Assembly (NCBI GenBank): GCA_049509675.1
Contig: JBEKZQ010000223.1
Location: 1-13,387 of the forward strand
Source: JBEKZQ01 sp049509675
GTDB taxonomy: Bacteria; Planctomycetota; Planctomycetia; Pirellulales; Thermoguttaceae
DNA length: 13,387 nt
Direction of reading: 5' to 3'
Shown here in pieces: positions 6,126 to 13,387 of this stretch. Numbering within the stretch: the stretch's first letter is position 1; every line of letters begins with the position of its first letter. The notes below the pieces were generated by a model. The model saw only the letters and a list, made by a program, of their open reading frames with translations, ran no database searches and was not told the origin of the DNA. The position numbers and the translations under genes are program-made.

Positions 6126-7211
6126 ATGAGATCGTCAGTTCTCGTCCGTTGCGTTCCCGTTCTGACATTCTGGTTGGCGGCTGTCGTCGCATGTGGCGGC
6201 GAACCCAACACGGCGAAGTACGCCCCGGCCGCCGCGAAGCCGGGCCGGGCCAATGAACCCTGCCTGGGACAGCTTTCGTTGCCCAAGGCGATGGCGTACT
6301 TGGATGCCGGCGCCCATGAGCACGAGAAGGATTGTCTTGCCTGCCACGGCACCTTTGCGTATCTGGCCGGCCGGCCGGCCATCCCGACGATGACCGCGAC
6401 GCATCGCCAAACGCGCCAGGCATTGGAAGAGTTTGCCGCCAAGCTGGCCGTGACCAAACTCAGCCCCCGCGAAACTCCGCCGCTGCGCACGGCCGAAGCC
6501 GTGTTGACGGCCGCCGTGCTCGCCCAATACGACGCCGCCCAAGGAAAGCTTCTGCCCCTTACGCGCAAGACCTTGGACCGCGTCTGGGACTTGCAGCGCG
6601 ACGACGGCGGCTGGAATTGGGTCAAAATAGGCTCACCGCCATCGGAAATCGACGACCACTTCGGCGTGACGACGGCGGCCATCGCCGTGGGCACCGCGCC
6701 GGAGAGCTATGCCGACACGCCGCAAGCCCGCAAGGGCCTGGATCGCATCCGCCGCTACCTGCGCGAGCATCCGCCGGCAAACATGCACCAGCGCGCCATG
6801 CTCTTGCTGGCAGCGGGGTGCGTGGAAGGACTGCTGACGGGCCAACAGACGAGGCAGTCGGTAGCCGACCTGTTTGCCCTGCAACAGCCCGACGGCGGCT
6901 GGGCGATGGCCGGCCTCGCCGACTGGAAGCGCGTGGACGGTGCGCCGCTGGACCGCACGGCGAGCGATGGTTACGGCACGGGCTTCGCCGTCTACGTGTT
7001 GCGGCGTGGCGGCCGGATTGCCGCCGACGACCCCCGCCTCCACAAGGGCCTGCTCTGGCTCCAGACCCATCAACGGGCCAGCGGATGTTGGTTCACCCGC
7101 TCGCCGCACAAGAACGACGGGCTGAGCACCTACGCAGGCACGGCCTATGCCATCCTGGCCCTGGACGCCTGCGGCGAGATTCCGCAGGGCACGCATTCCC
7201 TCGCCCCTTGA
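6126..7211 (+). CDS. lipoprotein with c-type heme motif and QW-repeat toroid domain
   Basis: The 361-residue product has a lipoprotein-like signal (hydrophobic segment 10-22 ending VVAC, Cys23). A linker then carries HEKDCLACH, with C70, C73 and H74 forming a CxxCH heme-attachment motif, and after it FAYLAGRPAIPTM. The rest is an alpha/alpha-toroid with QW repeats QRDDGGW (about 154-160), QQPDGGW and QRASGCW, plus DGYGTGFAVYVLRRGG and TYAGTAYAILALDA. EIDDHFG sits where cyclases carry DxDD but lacks the first aspartate. CxxCH-bearing squalene-cyclase-like proteins exist in planctomycetes as I recall; their chemistry is unknown. Only one CxxCH is present, so at most one heme. A weak AGCGGAG site precedes the start. 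It may be co-transcribed with the toxin-antitoxin pair, or have a promoter inside it. Confidence 0.88.
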   Translation: MRSSVLVRCVPVLTFWLAAVVACGGEPNTAKYAPAAAKPGRANEPCLGQLSLPKAMAYLDAGAHEHEKDCLACHGTFAYLAGRPAIPTMTATHRQTRQALEEFAAKLAVTKLSPRETPPLRTAEAVLTAAVLAQYDAAQGKLLPLTRKTLDRVWDLQRDDGGWNWVKIGSPPSEIDDHFGVTTAAIAVGTAPESYADTPQARKGLDRIRRYLREHPPANMHQRAMLLLAAGCVEGLLTGQQTRQSVADLFALQQPDGGWAMAGLADWKRVDGAPLDRTASDGYGTGFAVYVLRRGGRIAADDPRLHKGLLWLQTHQRASGCWFTRSPHKNDGLSTYAGTAYAILALDACGEIPQGTHSLAP

Positions 7212-7338
7212 TCGCCCCGGCCGGGTGGTTTTGCACTGAGCAAAGCGGCGTCATCCGGCTTCCCGTTGGCCAAGGTGGCGAAGACGGGCGGTAAGGACCG
7301 GTGAAGGAACAATTGTCACACCTCCGAAGGCACCCAGA

Positions 7339-7403
7339 GGGTACCCGGTCCCATTTTCGTCGCGACCACGCCCCGCATGGTGCCCGAATTGGGACAGTCC
7401 CCC
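7339..7403. repeat. imperfect REP-like inverted repeat
   Basis: GTCCCATTTTCG (7348-7359) is inverted as CGAATTGGGAC (7385-7395). The outer flanks GGGTACCCG and AGTCCCC have the run-of-G/C ends typical of REP-type elements. The pattern parallels the element at 4634-4709 but the arms are less exact. Possible decayed element. Confidence 0.35.
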
Positions 7404-7491
7404 ACCTGCTGTTTCGCCGGTCCCAAGCTCGATTTCCAAGGGCCAATCACCTCGTGCGCTGCTTTGCCACATGGTAGCCCCTTGGAGGTAA

Positions 7492-7520
7492 TTGCAATCC
7501 CGAACACGCGGGAGTATACT
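7492..7520 (+). promoter_or_regulatory. sigma70-like promoter of the giant S53/beta-helix gene
   Basis: TTGCAA (7492-7497) and TATACT (7515-7520) are spaced by exactly 17 bases, matching 4 of 6 and 5 of 6 consensus positions. A start near 7527 gives a leader of about 50 bases. A GGGGGAG ribosome site (7562-7568) precedes the ATG at 7578. Confidence 0.55.
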
Positions 7521-7577
7521 GGTGGTCAAGATTTCCCGTACGCAGTACCGTTACTTCCCGTAGGGGGAGTTAAAGAG

Positions 7578-10500
7578 ATGGGCCTTACGCGTACAAGCCG
7601 GTTCTCTCCTGGCAGGCATCGTCGAACAATTGCCAACCGCGTTCCGCATGCGCGATCCGCCGCTCCTTACGCGCGCAAACTTGGCTTGGAGGCGCTGGAA
7701 GACCGGACGCTGCTGGCGGGCGCACCCGGCGCCGGGTTCGCCCATCCCAATTTTCTCTTGAGTCCCGACGCTACGGCGTCTTCTTCTCCCCAATCGAGCT
7801 GGTTCACGCCGGCGCAAATCCGCCAGGCTTATGGAATCAACGCGATCAAGTTCGGATCGGTCCCAGGAGACGGAAGCGGCACCACGATTGCCATCGTCGA
7901 TGCTTACGATCAACCGAACATTGTCGCCGATTTGCAGCAATTCGATCAGCAGTTCACGCTCCCCAATCTCGTGCTTACCCGGGTCAACCAAAGCGGTGGA
8001 CCAACCCTTCCGTCGCCCGATGTGCATGGCGGCTGGGGCGTGGAGACCTCGTTGGACGTGGAGTGGGCGCATGCGATTGCCCCCGGCGCCAACATCCTTT
8101 TGGTAGAGGCTAATGACAACAGTCCCACGAATATGTACGCCGCTGTGGATTACGCCCGTAAGGCGCTCGGCGTGGTCGTGGTGTCGGTCAGTTGGGACCA
8201 GAGCGAGTTCTTCGGAGAGAACGCTGACGACTCCTATTTCACGACCCCCACCGGGCATAACGGGGTGACGTTCTGCGTGGCAAGCGGCGACGCCGGCGCA
8301 CCTCCCGAATACCCCGCTGCCTCGCCAAATGTCGTGGCCGTGGGCGGCACGATGTTGACCCTGGACGCATCCGGTAATTACAGCAGTGAAATCGGTTGGT
8401 ACGGCAGCGGCGGCGGTATTGACACCTATGAGAGTCAGCCTTCGTACCAGAAAGGGGTCGTCACGCAAAGCACGACCAATCGCACGGCACCCGATGTAGC
8501 TTGGAATGCCGTTAACTATGCGGTTTGCGATTCCTATGACTTCGGGTCGCGCACTTCCTGGGAAGCGGTGGACGGGACAAGCGCGTCCTGCCCGCAGTGG
8601 GCGGCTACCGTGGCCATTGCCGATCAAGGCCGGGCCATCCCCGAGCTTTCCTTGGACGGCCCCAGCCAGACGCTGCCGGCCCTCTACGCCCTTTCGGCCG
8701 GCAATTACCACGACATCACGACGGGCAGCAGCGATGGTTCGCCCAATTATAGCGCCGCGCCCGGCTACGACCTGGTCACCGGCCTGGGCACGCCCGCCGC
8801 CAACATGCTAGTCCCGCAACTGGCAGGGATCGGCCTGCCCAATCTGACCGGGATCAGTCCGGCGACGGCTGCGACGACCGGCGACACCACGGTGACGATC
8901 AACGGCACGAACCTGGGCAGCGTGGGCACGGCCGCCGTGAACTTCGGCGCGGCGGCGGGCAGCATCGTCAGCGATACGGGCACGCAGATCGTGGTCACCA
9001 CCCACGGGGGCACGGCGGGCACGGTGGACGTCACCGTAATCACGCCGGCCGGCACGTCGGTCACTTCGTCGGCCGATCTGTTCACCTACTGGGCGTCAGC
9101 GTCCACGATGGTCACGACCGCCAAGGATGTCGTCGATCCCAACGACGGGCAAACCAGCCTCCGCGAAGCGGTCGCCTACGCCGACAGCAATCCGGGCAAC
9201 AACACGATCACGTTTGATCCCAGCCTGGCCGGCAAGACCATCACGCTGACCGGCGGAGAGTTGGACCTGACCAACACGACCGGCACAACCACGATCGCCG
9301 GCCTCGGCGCCACCCACTTGACCGTCAACGGCAATGGCAAGTCCCGCGTGTTCTCGATTAGTGGCAACAACACCCAAGCGGTGATTTCCGGCCTTACCAT
9401 TAGCGGAGGCTACTGCTACGATGCAAACGGCGGCGGGATTTACAACGCTGGGGGCACGGTCGAGATCAAGGATTCGACCCTCACGGGCAATTCACTCAAC
9501 AACAGCGGCAACGGCGGCGGATTCTTCAACAACCAGGGCGCGTGTACCATCACCAATTCCGTGATCTCCGACAACTCATCGGTTGGTGATGGGGGCGGAT
9601 TGTACAATGATGGAGGCAGCGCGACCATCACCAACTCGAATATCTCGGGCAATTCTGCCGGCTTCATGCAGAATGGCAGCGGAATCTGCAATAGCGGCGG
9701 CACGGTACACATCAGGCAGTCAACCGTCTCGGGCAATTCAGTCAATGGCTTCGGCAGCGTTTTCAGTAGCGGGGGCACTTTGACCGTATCGAATTCAACC
9801 ATCTTGGGCAATTCCGGCGGCGGCATTTGGGGTGGCGGGGGCACGGTCTGCGTCAGCGGTTCGATTCTCTCAAACAATGGAGGGGGCGGCGCCTACGTCG
9901 CATCAGGCGCTACCGCAACCTTCACGAATTCGACCATTGCCGAGAACTGGATCAACGGCAATGCCAGCAACGCCCGCGGTGGCGGGATTATGAACCAGGG
10001 CGGGTTGGCCGTGACAAACTGCAACATTCAGGGCAATTCGGCTTATCTTGGCGGGGGGATCTACAACTCGGGCACATTAACTGTCCAGAACTCGCCCATC
10101 TGGAACAACTATGCCTACGCGAGCGGCGGAGGTCTACACAACGATTCGGGCGGAACGCTGTACGTCGTGAATTCGACCATCGCGAACAATTGGGCCGACT
10201 GCTTCGATAACAACGAGGGCGGCGGCGGCATTTTCAACTCGCAAGGAACGCTGACGGTTACGAATTCGACCGTCGCGAACAACCAAGGTTGTTATAACGG
10301 CGGCGGAATCTACAACGCTAGTGGAACACTGACTGCCAACAATTCAATTTTTGCGTCGAACGTCGCCGGCTCCAGCCCGGACGTTTACGGGGCGATGACG
10401 GCCCAAAGTGGCTTCGATCTCATCGGCGTCTGGCCAGGCAGCACACCGCCGGCTCAAAATAGCATCTGGGGAACATCTGCGGCCCCGCTGAATCCCGGTC

Positions 10501-13387
10501 TGAGCAACTGGACGCAACTAGCCGACGGCACATGGAGGTATTATCTCCTGAATGGCAGCCCGGCGATTGACGCGGGCAGCAACACCCTGGCGGTCGACCC
10601 ACAGGGTAATGCGCTGACCGTGGATGAGTATGGCAACCAGCGCATCCAGCCAACCGGCGGCACGGTGGACATGGGCGCCGTGGAAGGCGCCACCACGGCC
10701 GCGGCGGGCGTTACCTATACCGTGCAGAGCCTCGAATGGACGGTCGCCGACGTTGGCCCTCTGACAATCCGCGAGGCGTTGCAGGCGGCCGATTCCAACC
10801 AACCGGCCGGGGTCGCGCCGGCCGGGTCGTTCGGTGCAATCGACCAGATCAACTTTGCCACTGGGCTTACCGGCACGATCGCGCTGGGTGGCACGCAAGT
10901 GACGATCCACGGTGGTTTGGAAATCGTCGGTCCCGGCGCAGGCTCACTAACTCTGGATGCCGCCGGGGAAAGCCGCGGTCTGGAGGTGCGTCCCGGTGCG
11001 AACGTAGCACTCTCCGGCTGCATGATCACCAACGGAATTGACTCTGACACGGGAGGCGGCATCCAGAATTCCGGCAATCTGATAATCAATCAGATCGTAG
11101 TATCTGAGAATTTGGCCTCCTACGGTGGTGGGATCTATAACGAGTTTGGCACTCTGACGGTCTGGAATTCGACGATTTCCGGCAACTCGGCCGGCAATGG
11201 CGGTGGCATCTATAACGAGGGCAGCGCAAAGGTCACGAATTCGACCATCGCGGACAATTCGGCCTCCGACGGCGGCGGGATTTCCAACTTCGGCGCATTA
11301 GCAGTCACAAATTCAACGATTGCGGGCAATTCGGCGTTACTCGATGGCGGTGGAATTTACAATCCTGGGACAGTGAGCCTCAAGAACTCAATCGTCGCCA
11401 CGAACGCCGCTGCCTCGGGCCTTGACGTGTTTTGGACCGGCACCGTAACGGCCGATTATAGCCTGATCGGCGCAGGGTATATTTCAGGGACACCAGGTGT
11501 TACCAACCTCTGGGGAACATCTGTGGCCCCGCTGAATCCCGGCCTGAGCGACTGGACCCAGCGAGCCGACGGCACTTGGAGGTATTATCTCCTGCCCGGC
11601 AGCCCCGCAATTGACGCGGGTAGCAATGCCCTGGCGGTCGACCCGCAGGGTAATCCGCTGACCGTGGATGAGTATGGCAACCAGCGCATCCAGCCAACCG
11701 GCGGCACGGTGGACATGGGCGCCGTGGAAGGCGTGACCGCGGCCACGGCGGGCGTTACCTATATCGTCCAGAGCCTCGACTGGACGATCGCCGACGTTGG
11801 CCCTCTGACAATCCGGGAGGCGTTGGAGGCAGCCGATTCCAACCAGCCGGTCGGCGTTGCGCCGGCCGGGTCGTTCGGCAATGCCGACGAGATCAAATTT
11901 GCTCCCGGGCTTGCCGGCACGATCACGCTGGATGGCACGCAAGTGACGATCCATGGCGATTTGGACATCGTCGGTCCCGGCCCAAACTCACTAACTCTGG
12001 ATGCCGCCGGGAAGAGCCGGGGCCTGGAAGTGTGTCCCGGTTCCAAGGTGACTCTTTCGGGCATGACGATCACCGGCGGCGACACCACGGATGACGGAGG
12101 TGGTATTCTGAACTGCGGTGATCTGACACTTGATCAGATGGTCCTTACCGGCAATTCGGCCGCCTGCGGCGGCGGGATTCGCAACGTCGGCACATTGACC
12201 GTGACAAGCTCAACCATCGCGGATAATTCGGCCAGCTTCGCCTTTAGCTATAGCGGAGGCGGCGGAGTCTACAATAGCGGTGCGATGACCCTTGTCAACT
12301 CGACCATCGCACGCAATTCGTTCACCTACGGCGATTTCTACACGGCCAGCGGTGGCGCTGGTATTTATAGTTACTGTGGCGTATTGACGATCACGAATGC
12401 GACGATCGCCTACAATTCTTTTGTCGTCGAAGCTGGATCGTTCAGCGGCGAGGGCGGCGGAATCTATATGCGTTCGCCCGGCGAGGGCGAAACGAATTTA
12501 CTGACCCTCCAGAACTCGATTGTCGCTTTGAACACCGCCTCCAGTTCTACTTGTGCGGACGTTGACGGCGACGGTATTTCTTTGACGGGCCAAAGCGGCT
12601 ACGATCTCGTCGGCGTCTGGCCAGGCAGCACACCGCCGCCTCCACCGCCGCCTCCAAACAGCCTTGCGGGAACAACCGCGGCCCCGCTCAATCCCGGTTT
12701 GAGCGGTTGGAGCGAAGTCGGAAACGGCACTTGGGGGTACGAGTTGCTGCCCGGCTGCCCGGCCATCGACGTGGGAAGCAACGGCCTGGTTCCGCCGGGC
12801 GTGACCACCGACCAGCGCGGCTTGCCCCGTATTGTCAATGGCACCGTGGACATTGGCGCGTGCGAGGACCAGCCGGTCTGGTCTGGCGGCGGAGCACCAG
12901 CCGCATGGAGCAACGCGGCCAACTGGGGCGGCAGAACGGTGCTGGCCAACAGTCCTTTGGGCTTCAGCGGTTCCACTGGCCTAAACAGCACGAATGACTT
13001 TCCCGCCGACACGCCGTTCAGCGGCTTCACGTTTACCGCGGACGCAGGCGCCTTCAATCTCAGCGGCAACGCCGTCAATCTGGCCGGCGACATCACCGAC
13101 AACAGCCCAATCGCCCAGACGATGAACCTGCCGTTGGTGTTGGTCGGTTGCCGAACGCTCAACACTGCCGCCGGCAATTTGACGATCAGCCAAGCCATCT
13201 CGCAAAGCGGCGGCAGCTATGGCATCAGCAAGACCGGCCCCGGAACGGTAGTTCTTTCTTGTGTCAACACCTACACGGGCGGAACCACGATCGACGCAGG
13301 CGTGATCACCGCCACATCCTCCGCGTCCGTGCCTCCCGGCGGCGCGGTCGTCTTGGCCGGGGGCAACCTGGTGTTGAACTTCGGGGC
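7578..13387 (+). CDS. giant exported S53 (sedolisin) peptidase with IPT/TIG, triple beta-helix and autotransporter-type repeats; 3' end cut by window edge
   Basis: The frame stays open for 1936 codons to the window edge. An arginine-rich N-terminus leads to LEALEDRTLLAG (38-49), a LEPR-XLL-type motif found at the start of large planctomycete surface proteins. The sedolisin domain spans about 75-415. It has E156 and D160 (VETSLDVEW), the oxyanion D238 (ASGDAG), the nucleophile S335 (DGTSASCP) and a calcium loop from HDI (378-380) to GYD (396-398) and TGLGTP. An IPT/TIG domain (about 419-508) follows. Three right-handed beta-helix modules come next (9108-10688, 10689-11732, 11733-12866). Each opens near a (S/T)xREA motif and ends in a choice-of-anchor Q-like tail with AIDxGS...VD(M/I)GAxE. 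From 12867 the sequence has autotransporter-associated beta-strand character (KTGPGTVVLS, NTYTGGTTIDAG). No N-terminal sedolisin prodomain is visible. Likely a cell-surface or secreted protein; target unknown. Confidence 0.93.
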   Translation, partial: MGLTRTSRFSPGRHRRTIANRVPHARSAAPYARKLGLEALEDRTLLAGAPGAGFAHPNFLLSPDATASSSPQSSWFTPAQIRQAYGINAIKFGSVPGDGSGTTIAIVDAYDQPNIVADLQQFDQQFTLPNLVLTRVNQSGGPTLPSPDVHGGWGVETSLDVEWAHAIAPGANILLVEANDNSPTNMYAAVDYARKALGVVVVSVSWDQSEFFGENADDSYFTTPTGHNGVTFCVASGDAGAPPEYPAASPNVVAVGGTMLTLDASGNYSSEIGWYGSGGGIDTYESQPSYQKGVVTQSTTNRTAPDVAWNAVNYAVCDSYDFGSRTSWEAVDGTSASCPQWAATVAIADQGRAIPELSLDGPSQTLPALYALSAGNYHDITTGSSDGSPNYSAAPGYDLVTGLGTPAANMLVPQLAGIGLPNLTGISPATAATTGDTTVTINGTNLGSVGTAAVNFGAAAGSIVSDTGTQIVVTTHGGTAGTVDVTVITPAGTSVTSSADLFTYWASASTMVTTAKDVVDPNDGQTSLREAVAYADSNPGNNTITFDPSLAGKTITLTGGELDLTNTTGTTTIAGLGATHLTVNGNGKSRVFSISGNNTQAVISGLTISGGYCYDANGGGIYNAGGTVEIKDSTLTGNSLNNSGNGGGFFNNQGACTITNSVISDNSSVGDGGGLYNDGGSATITNSNISGNSAGFMQNGSGICNSGGTVHIRQSTVSGNSVNGFGSVFSSGGTLTVSNSTILGNSGGGIWGGGGTVCVSGSILSNNGGGGAYVASGATATFTNSTIAENWINGNASNARGGGIMNQGGLAVTNCNIQGNSAYLGGGIYNSGTLTVQNSPIWNNYAYASGGGLHNDSGGTLYVVNSTIANNWADCFDNNEGGGGIFNSQGTLTVTNSTVANNQGCYNGGGIYNASGTLTANNSIFASNVAGSSPDVYGAMTAQSGFDLIGVWPGSTPPAQNSIWGTSAAPLNPGLSNWTQLADGTWRYYLLNGSPAIDAGSNTLAVDPQGNALTVDEYGNQRIQPTGGTVDMGAVEGATTAAAGVTYTVQSLEWTVADVGPLTIREALQAADSNQPAGVAPAGSFGAIDQINFATGLTGTIALGGTQVTIHGGLEIVGPGAGSLTLDAAGESRGLEVRPGANVALSGCMITNGIDSDTGGGIQNSGNLIINQIVVSENLASYGGGIYNEFGTLTVWNSTISGNSAGNGGGIYNEGSAKVTNSTIADNSASDGGGISNFGALAVTNSTIAGNSALLDGGGIYNPGTVSLKNSIVATNAAASGLDVFWTGTVTADYSLIGAGYISGTPGVTNLWGTSVAPLNPGLSDWTQRADGTWRYYLLPGSPAIDAGSNALAVDPQGNPLTVDEYGNQRIQPTGGTVDMGAVEGVTAATAGVTYIVQSLDWTIADVGPLTIREALEAADSNQPVGVAPAGSFGNADEIKFAPGLAGTITLDGTQVTIHGDLDIVGPGPNSLTLDAAGKSRGLEVCPGSKVTLSGMTITGGDTTDDGGGILNCGDLTLDQMVLTGNSAACGGGIRNVGTLTVTSSTIADNSASFAFSYSGGGGVYNSGAMTLVNSTIARNSFTYGDFYTASGGAGIYSYCGVLTITNATIAYNSFVVEAGSFSGEGGGIYMRSPGEGETNLLTLQNSIVALNTASSSTCADVDGDGISLTGQSGYDLVGVWPGSTPPPPPPPPNSLAGTTAAPLNPGLSGWSEVGNGTWGYELLPGCPAIDVGSNGLVPPGVTTDQRGLPRIVNGTVDIGACEDQPVWSGGGAPAAWSNAANWGGRTVLANSPLGFSGSTGLNSTNDFPADTPFSGFTFTADAGAFNLSGNAVNLAGDITDNSPIAQTMNLPLVLVGCRTLNTAAGNLTISQAISQSGGSYGISKTGPGTVVLSCVNTYTGGTTIDAGVITATSSASVPPGGAVVLAGGNLVLNFG
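10403..10450 (+). repeat. 48-bp block, copy 1 (module 1), repeated at 12590-12637
   Basis: This block encodes QSGFDLIGVWPGSTPP near the end of beta-helix module 1. It matches 12590-12637 in module 3 at 45 of 48 bases, while module 2 has a different sequence here. Confidence 0.8.
10466..11000 (+). repeat. long direct repeat, copy 1 (end of module 1 to start of module 2)
   Basis: Matches 11510-12044 at a constant offset of 1044 bases with no indel seen. Bases 10612-10689 are identical to 11656-11733 (78 of 78). It encodes the tail GSPAIDAGSN...MGAVEG and the next module's opening VADVGPLTIREAL. Similarity continues more weakly beyond 11000 into the beta-helix rungs. Confidence 0.9.
11510..12044 (+). 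repeat. long direct repeat, copy 2 (end of module 2 to start of module 3)
   Basis: Second copy of the repeat at 10466-11000. The offset is 348 whole codons, so the reading frame is kept and one module length equals the repeat period. Differences are scattered substitutions, many of them silent or conservative. Confidence 0.9.
12590..12637 (+). repeat. 48-bp block, copy 2 (module 3)
   Basis: Matches 10403-10450 with three substitutions (encodes QSGYDLVGVWPGSTPP). It runs directly into the proline microrepeat at 12633. Confidence 0.8.
12633..12656 (+). repeat. two tandem copies of a 12-bp unit encoding eight prolines
   Basis: CCGCCGCCTCCA occurs twice in a row (12633-12644, 12645-12656), in frame, giving Pro8 inside module 3. 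The matching spot in module 1 has only two prolines. It looks like a slippage-type expansion making a stiff linker. Confidence 0.85.

Larger units (their letters stand above)
7212..7577. other. intergenic stretch, 366 bp, with REP-like element and promoter
   Basis: This separates the heme-toroid gene from the giant surface-protein gene. It contains a small GC palindrome (CCCGGCCGGG) just after the stop at 7211, an imperfect inverted repeat around 7339-7403, and a promoter at 7492-7520. The minus-strand open frames across it show no family resemblance and overlap the repeat, so I treat it as non-coding. Confidence 0.6.

Noticed and set aside
6053..6694. 213-codon minus-strand open frame over vapC and the third toroid gene
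   Set aside because: It spans two well-supported plus-strand genes and shows no recognisable motif or ribosome site.
7212..7240. CCCGGCCGGG followed by GTGGTTTTG as a terminator after the heme-toroid gene
   Set aside because: The palindrome has no realistic loop and the T-run is only four bases, too weak to call a terminator.
7551..8711. 386-codon minus-strand open frame opposite the sedolisin domain
   Set aside because: Shadow of the S53 coding frame. The plus strand carries every sedolisin catalytic residue, whereas the antisense product has no family features.
9108..12866. possible CRISPR-like or minisatellite array from the recurring GGCGGCGG-ATTTACAAC and ACGAATTCGACC strings
   Set aside because: Spacing is irregular, the frame is kept throughout, and the repeats encode beta-helix rungs. 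They are protein repeats, not a CRISPR array.

Overview
The window looks like a chromosomal segment of a planctomycete (Planctomycetota). The base composition is GC-rich. Supporting signs are a twin-arginine secreted Gfo/Idh/MocA oxidoreductase, several secreted proteins with prenyltransferase/squalene-cyclase QW repeats, and a giant surface protein that opens with the LEPR-XLL-type motif LEALEDRTLLAG. That protein carries beta-helix, choice-of-anchor Q-like and autotransporter-associated beta-strand modules, all common in this phylum. The phylum is inferred from families and style; no rRNA or other marker is present.

Layout. 1-1179 (minus) is a Gfo/Idh/MocA oxidoreductase cut by the left edge. 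1393-2664 and 2668-4000 (plus) are two adjacent secreted alpha-toroid (QW-repeat) proteins; the second is broken by a frameshift near 3064-3110. Twin palindromes at 4050-4104 separate it from a convergent 100-residue unknown gene (4141-4443, minus). Next come a repeat-bearing intergenic stretch, a VanZ-family membrane protein (4753-5184, minus), a 47-codon gene remnant (5255-5398, minus), and a VapBC-type toxin-antitoxin pair (5458-6098, plus) with a good sigma70-like promoter. At 6126-7211 (plus) is a third toroid protein, this one a probable lipoprotein with a c-type heme motif (CLACH). After a 366-bp gap with its own promoter, one open frame runs from 7578 off the right edge (over 1936 codons, no stop).

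The giant protein combines an S53 sedolisin peptidase domain with the E/D/D/S catalytic residues in place, an IPT/TIG domain, three beta-helix modules of about 13, 6 and 6 rungs, and the start of an autotransporter-associated beta-strand region. Modules 1 and 2 share a direct repeat with a constant offset of 1044 bp (348 codons), including 78 identical bases. Modules 1 and 3 share a different 48-bp block, so the modules have exchanged sequence.

Functionally the window is dominated by exported proteins. The three QW-repeat proteins are probably paralogues of one secreted system of unknown activity. The block 4141-6098 (unknown gene, VanZ, gene remnant, toxin-antitoxin, REP-like elements) sits between toroid genes 2 and 3 and looks like accessory DNA. 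I see no tRNA, rRNA, CRISPR array or complete transposon.
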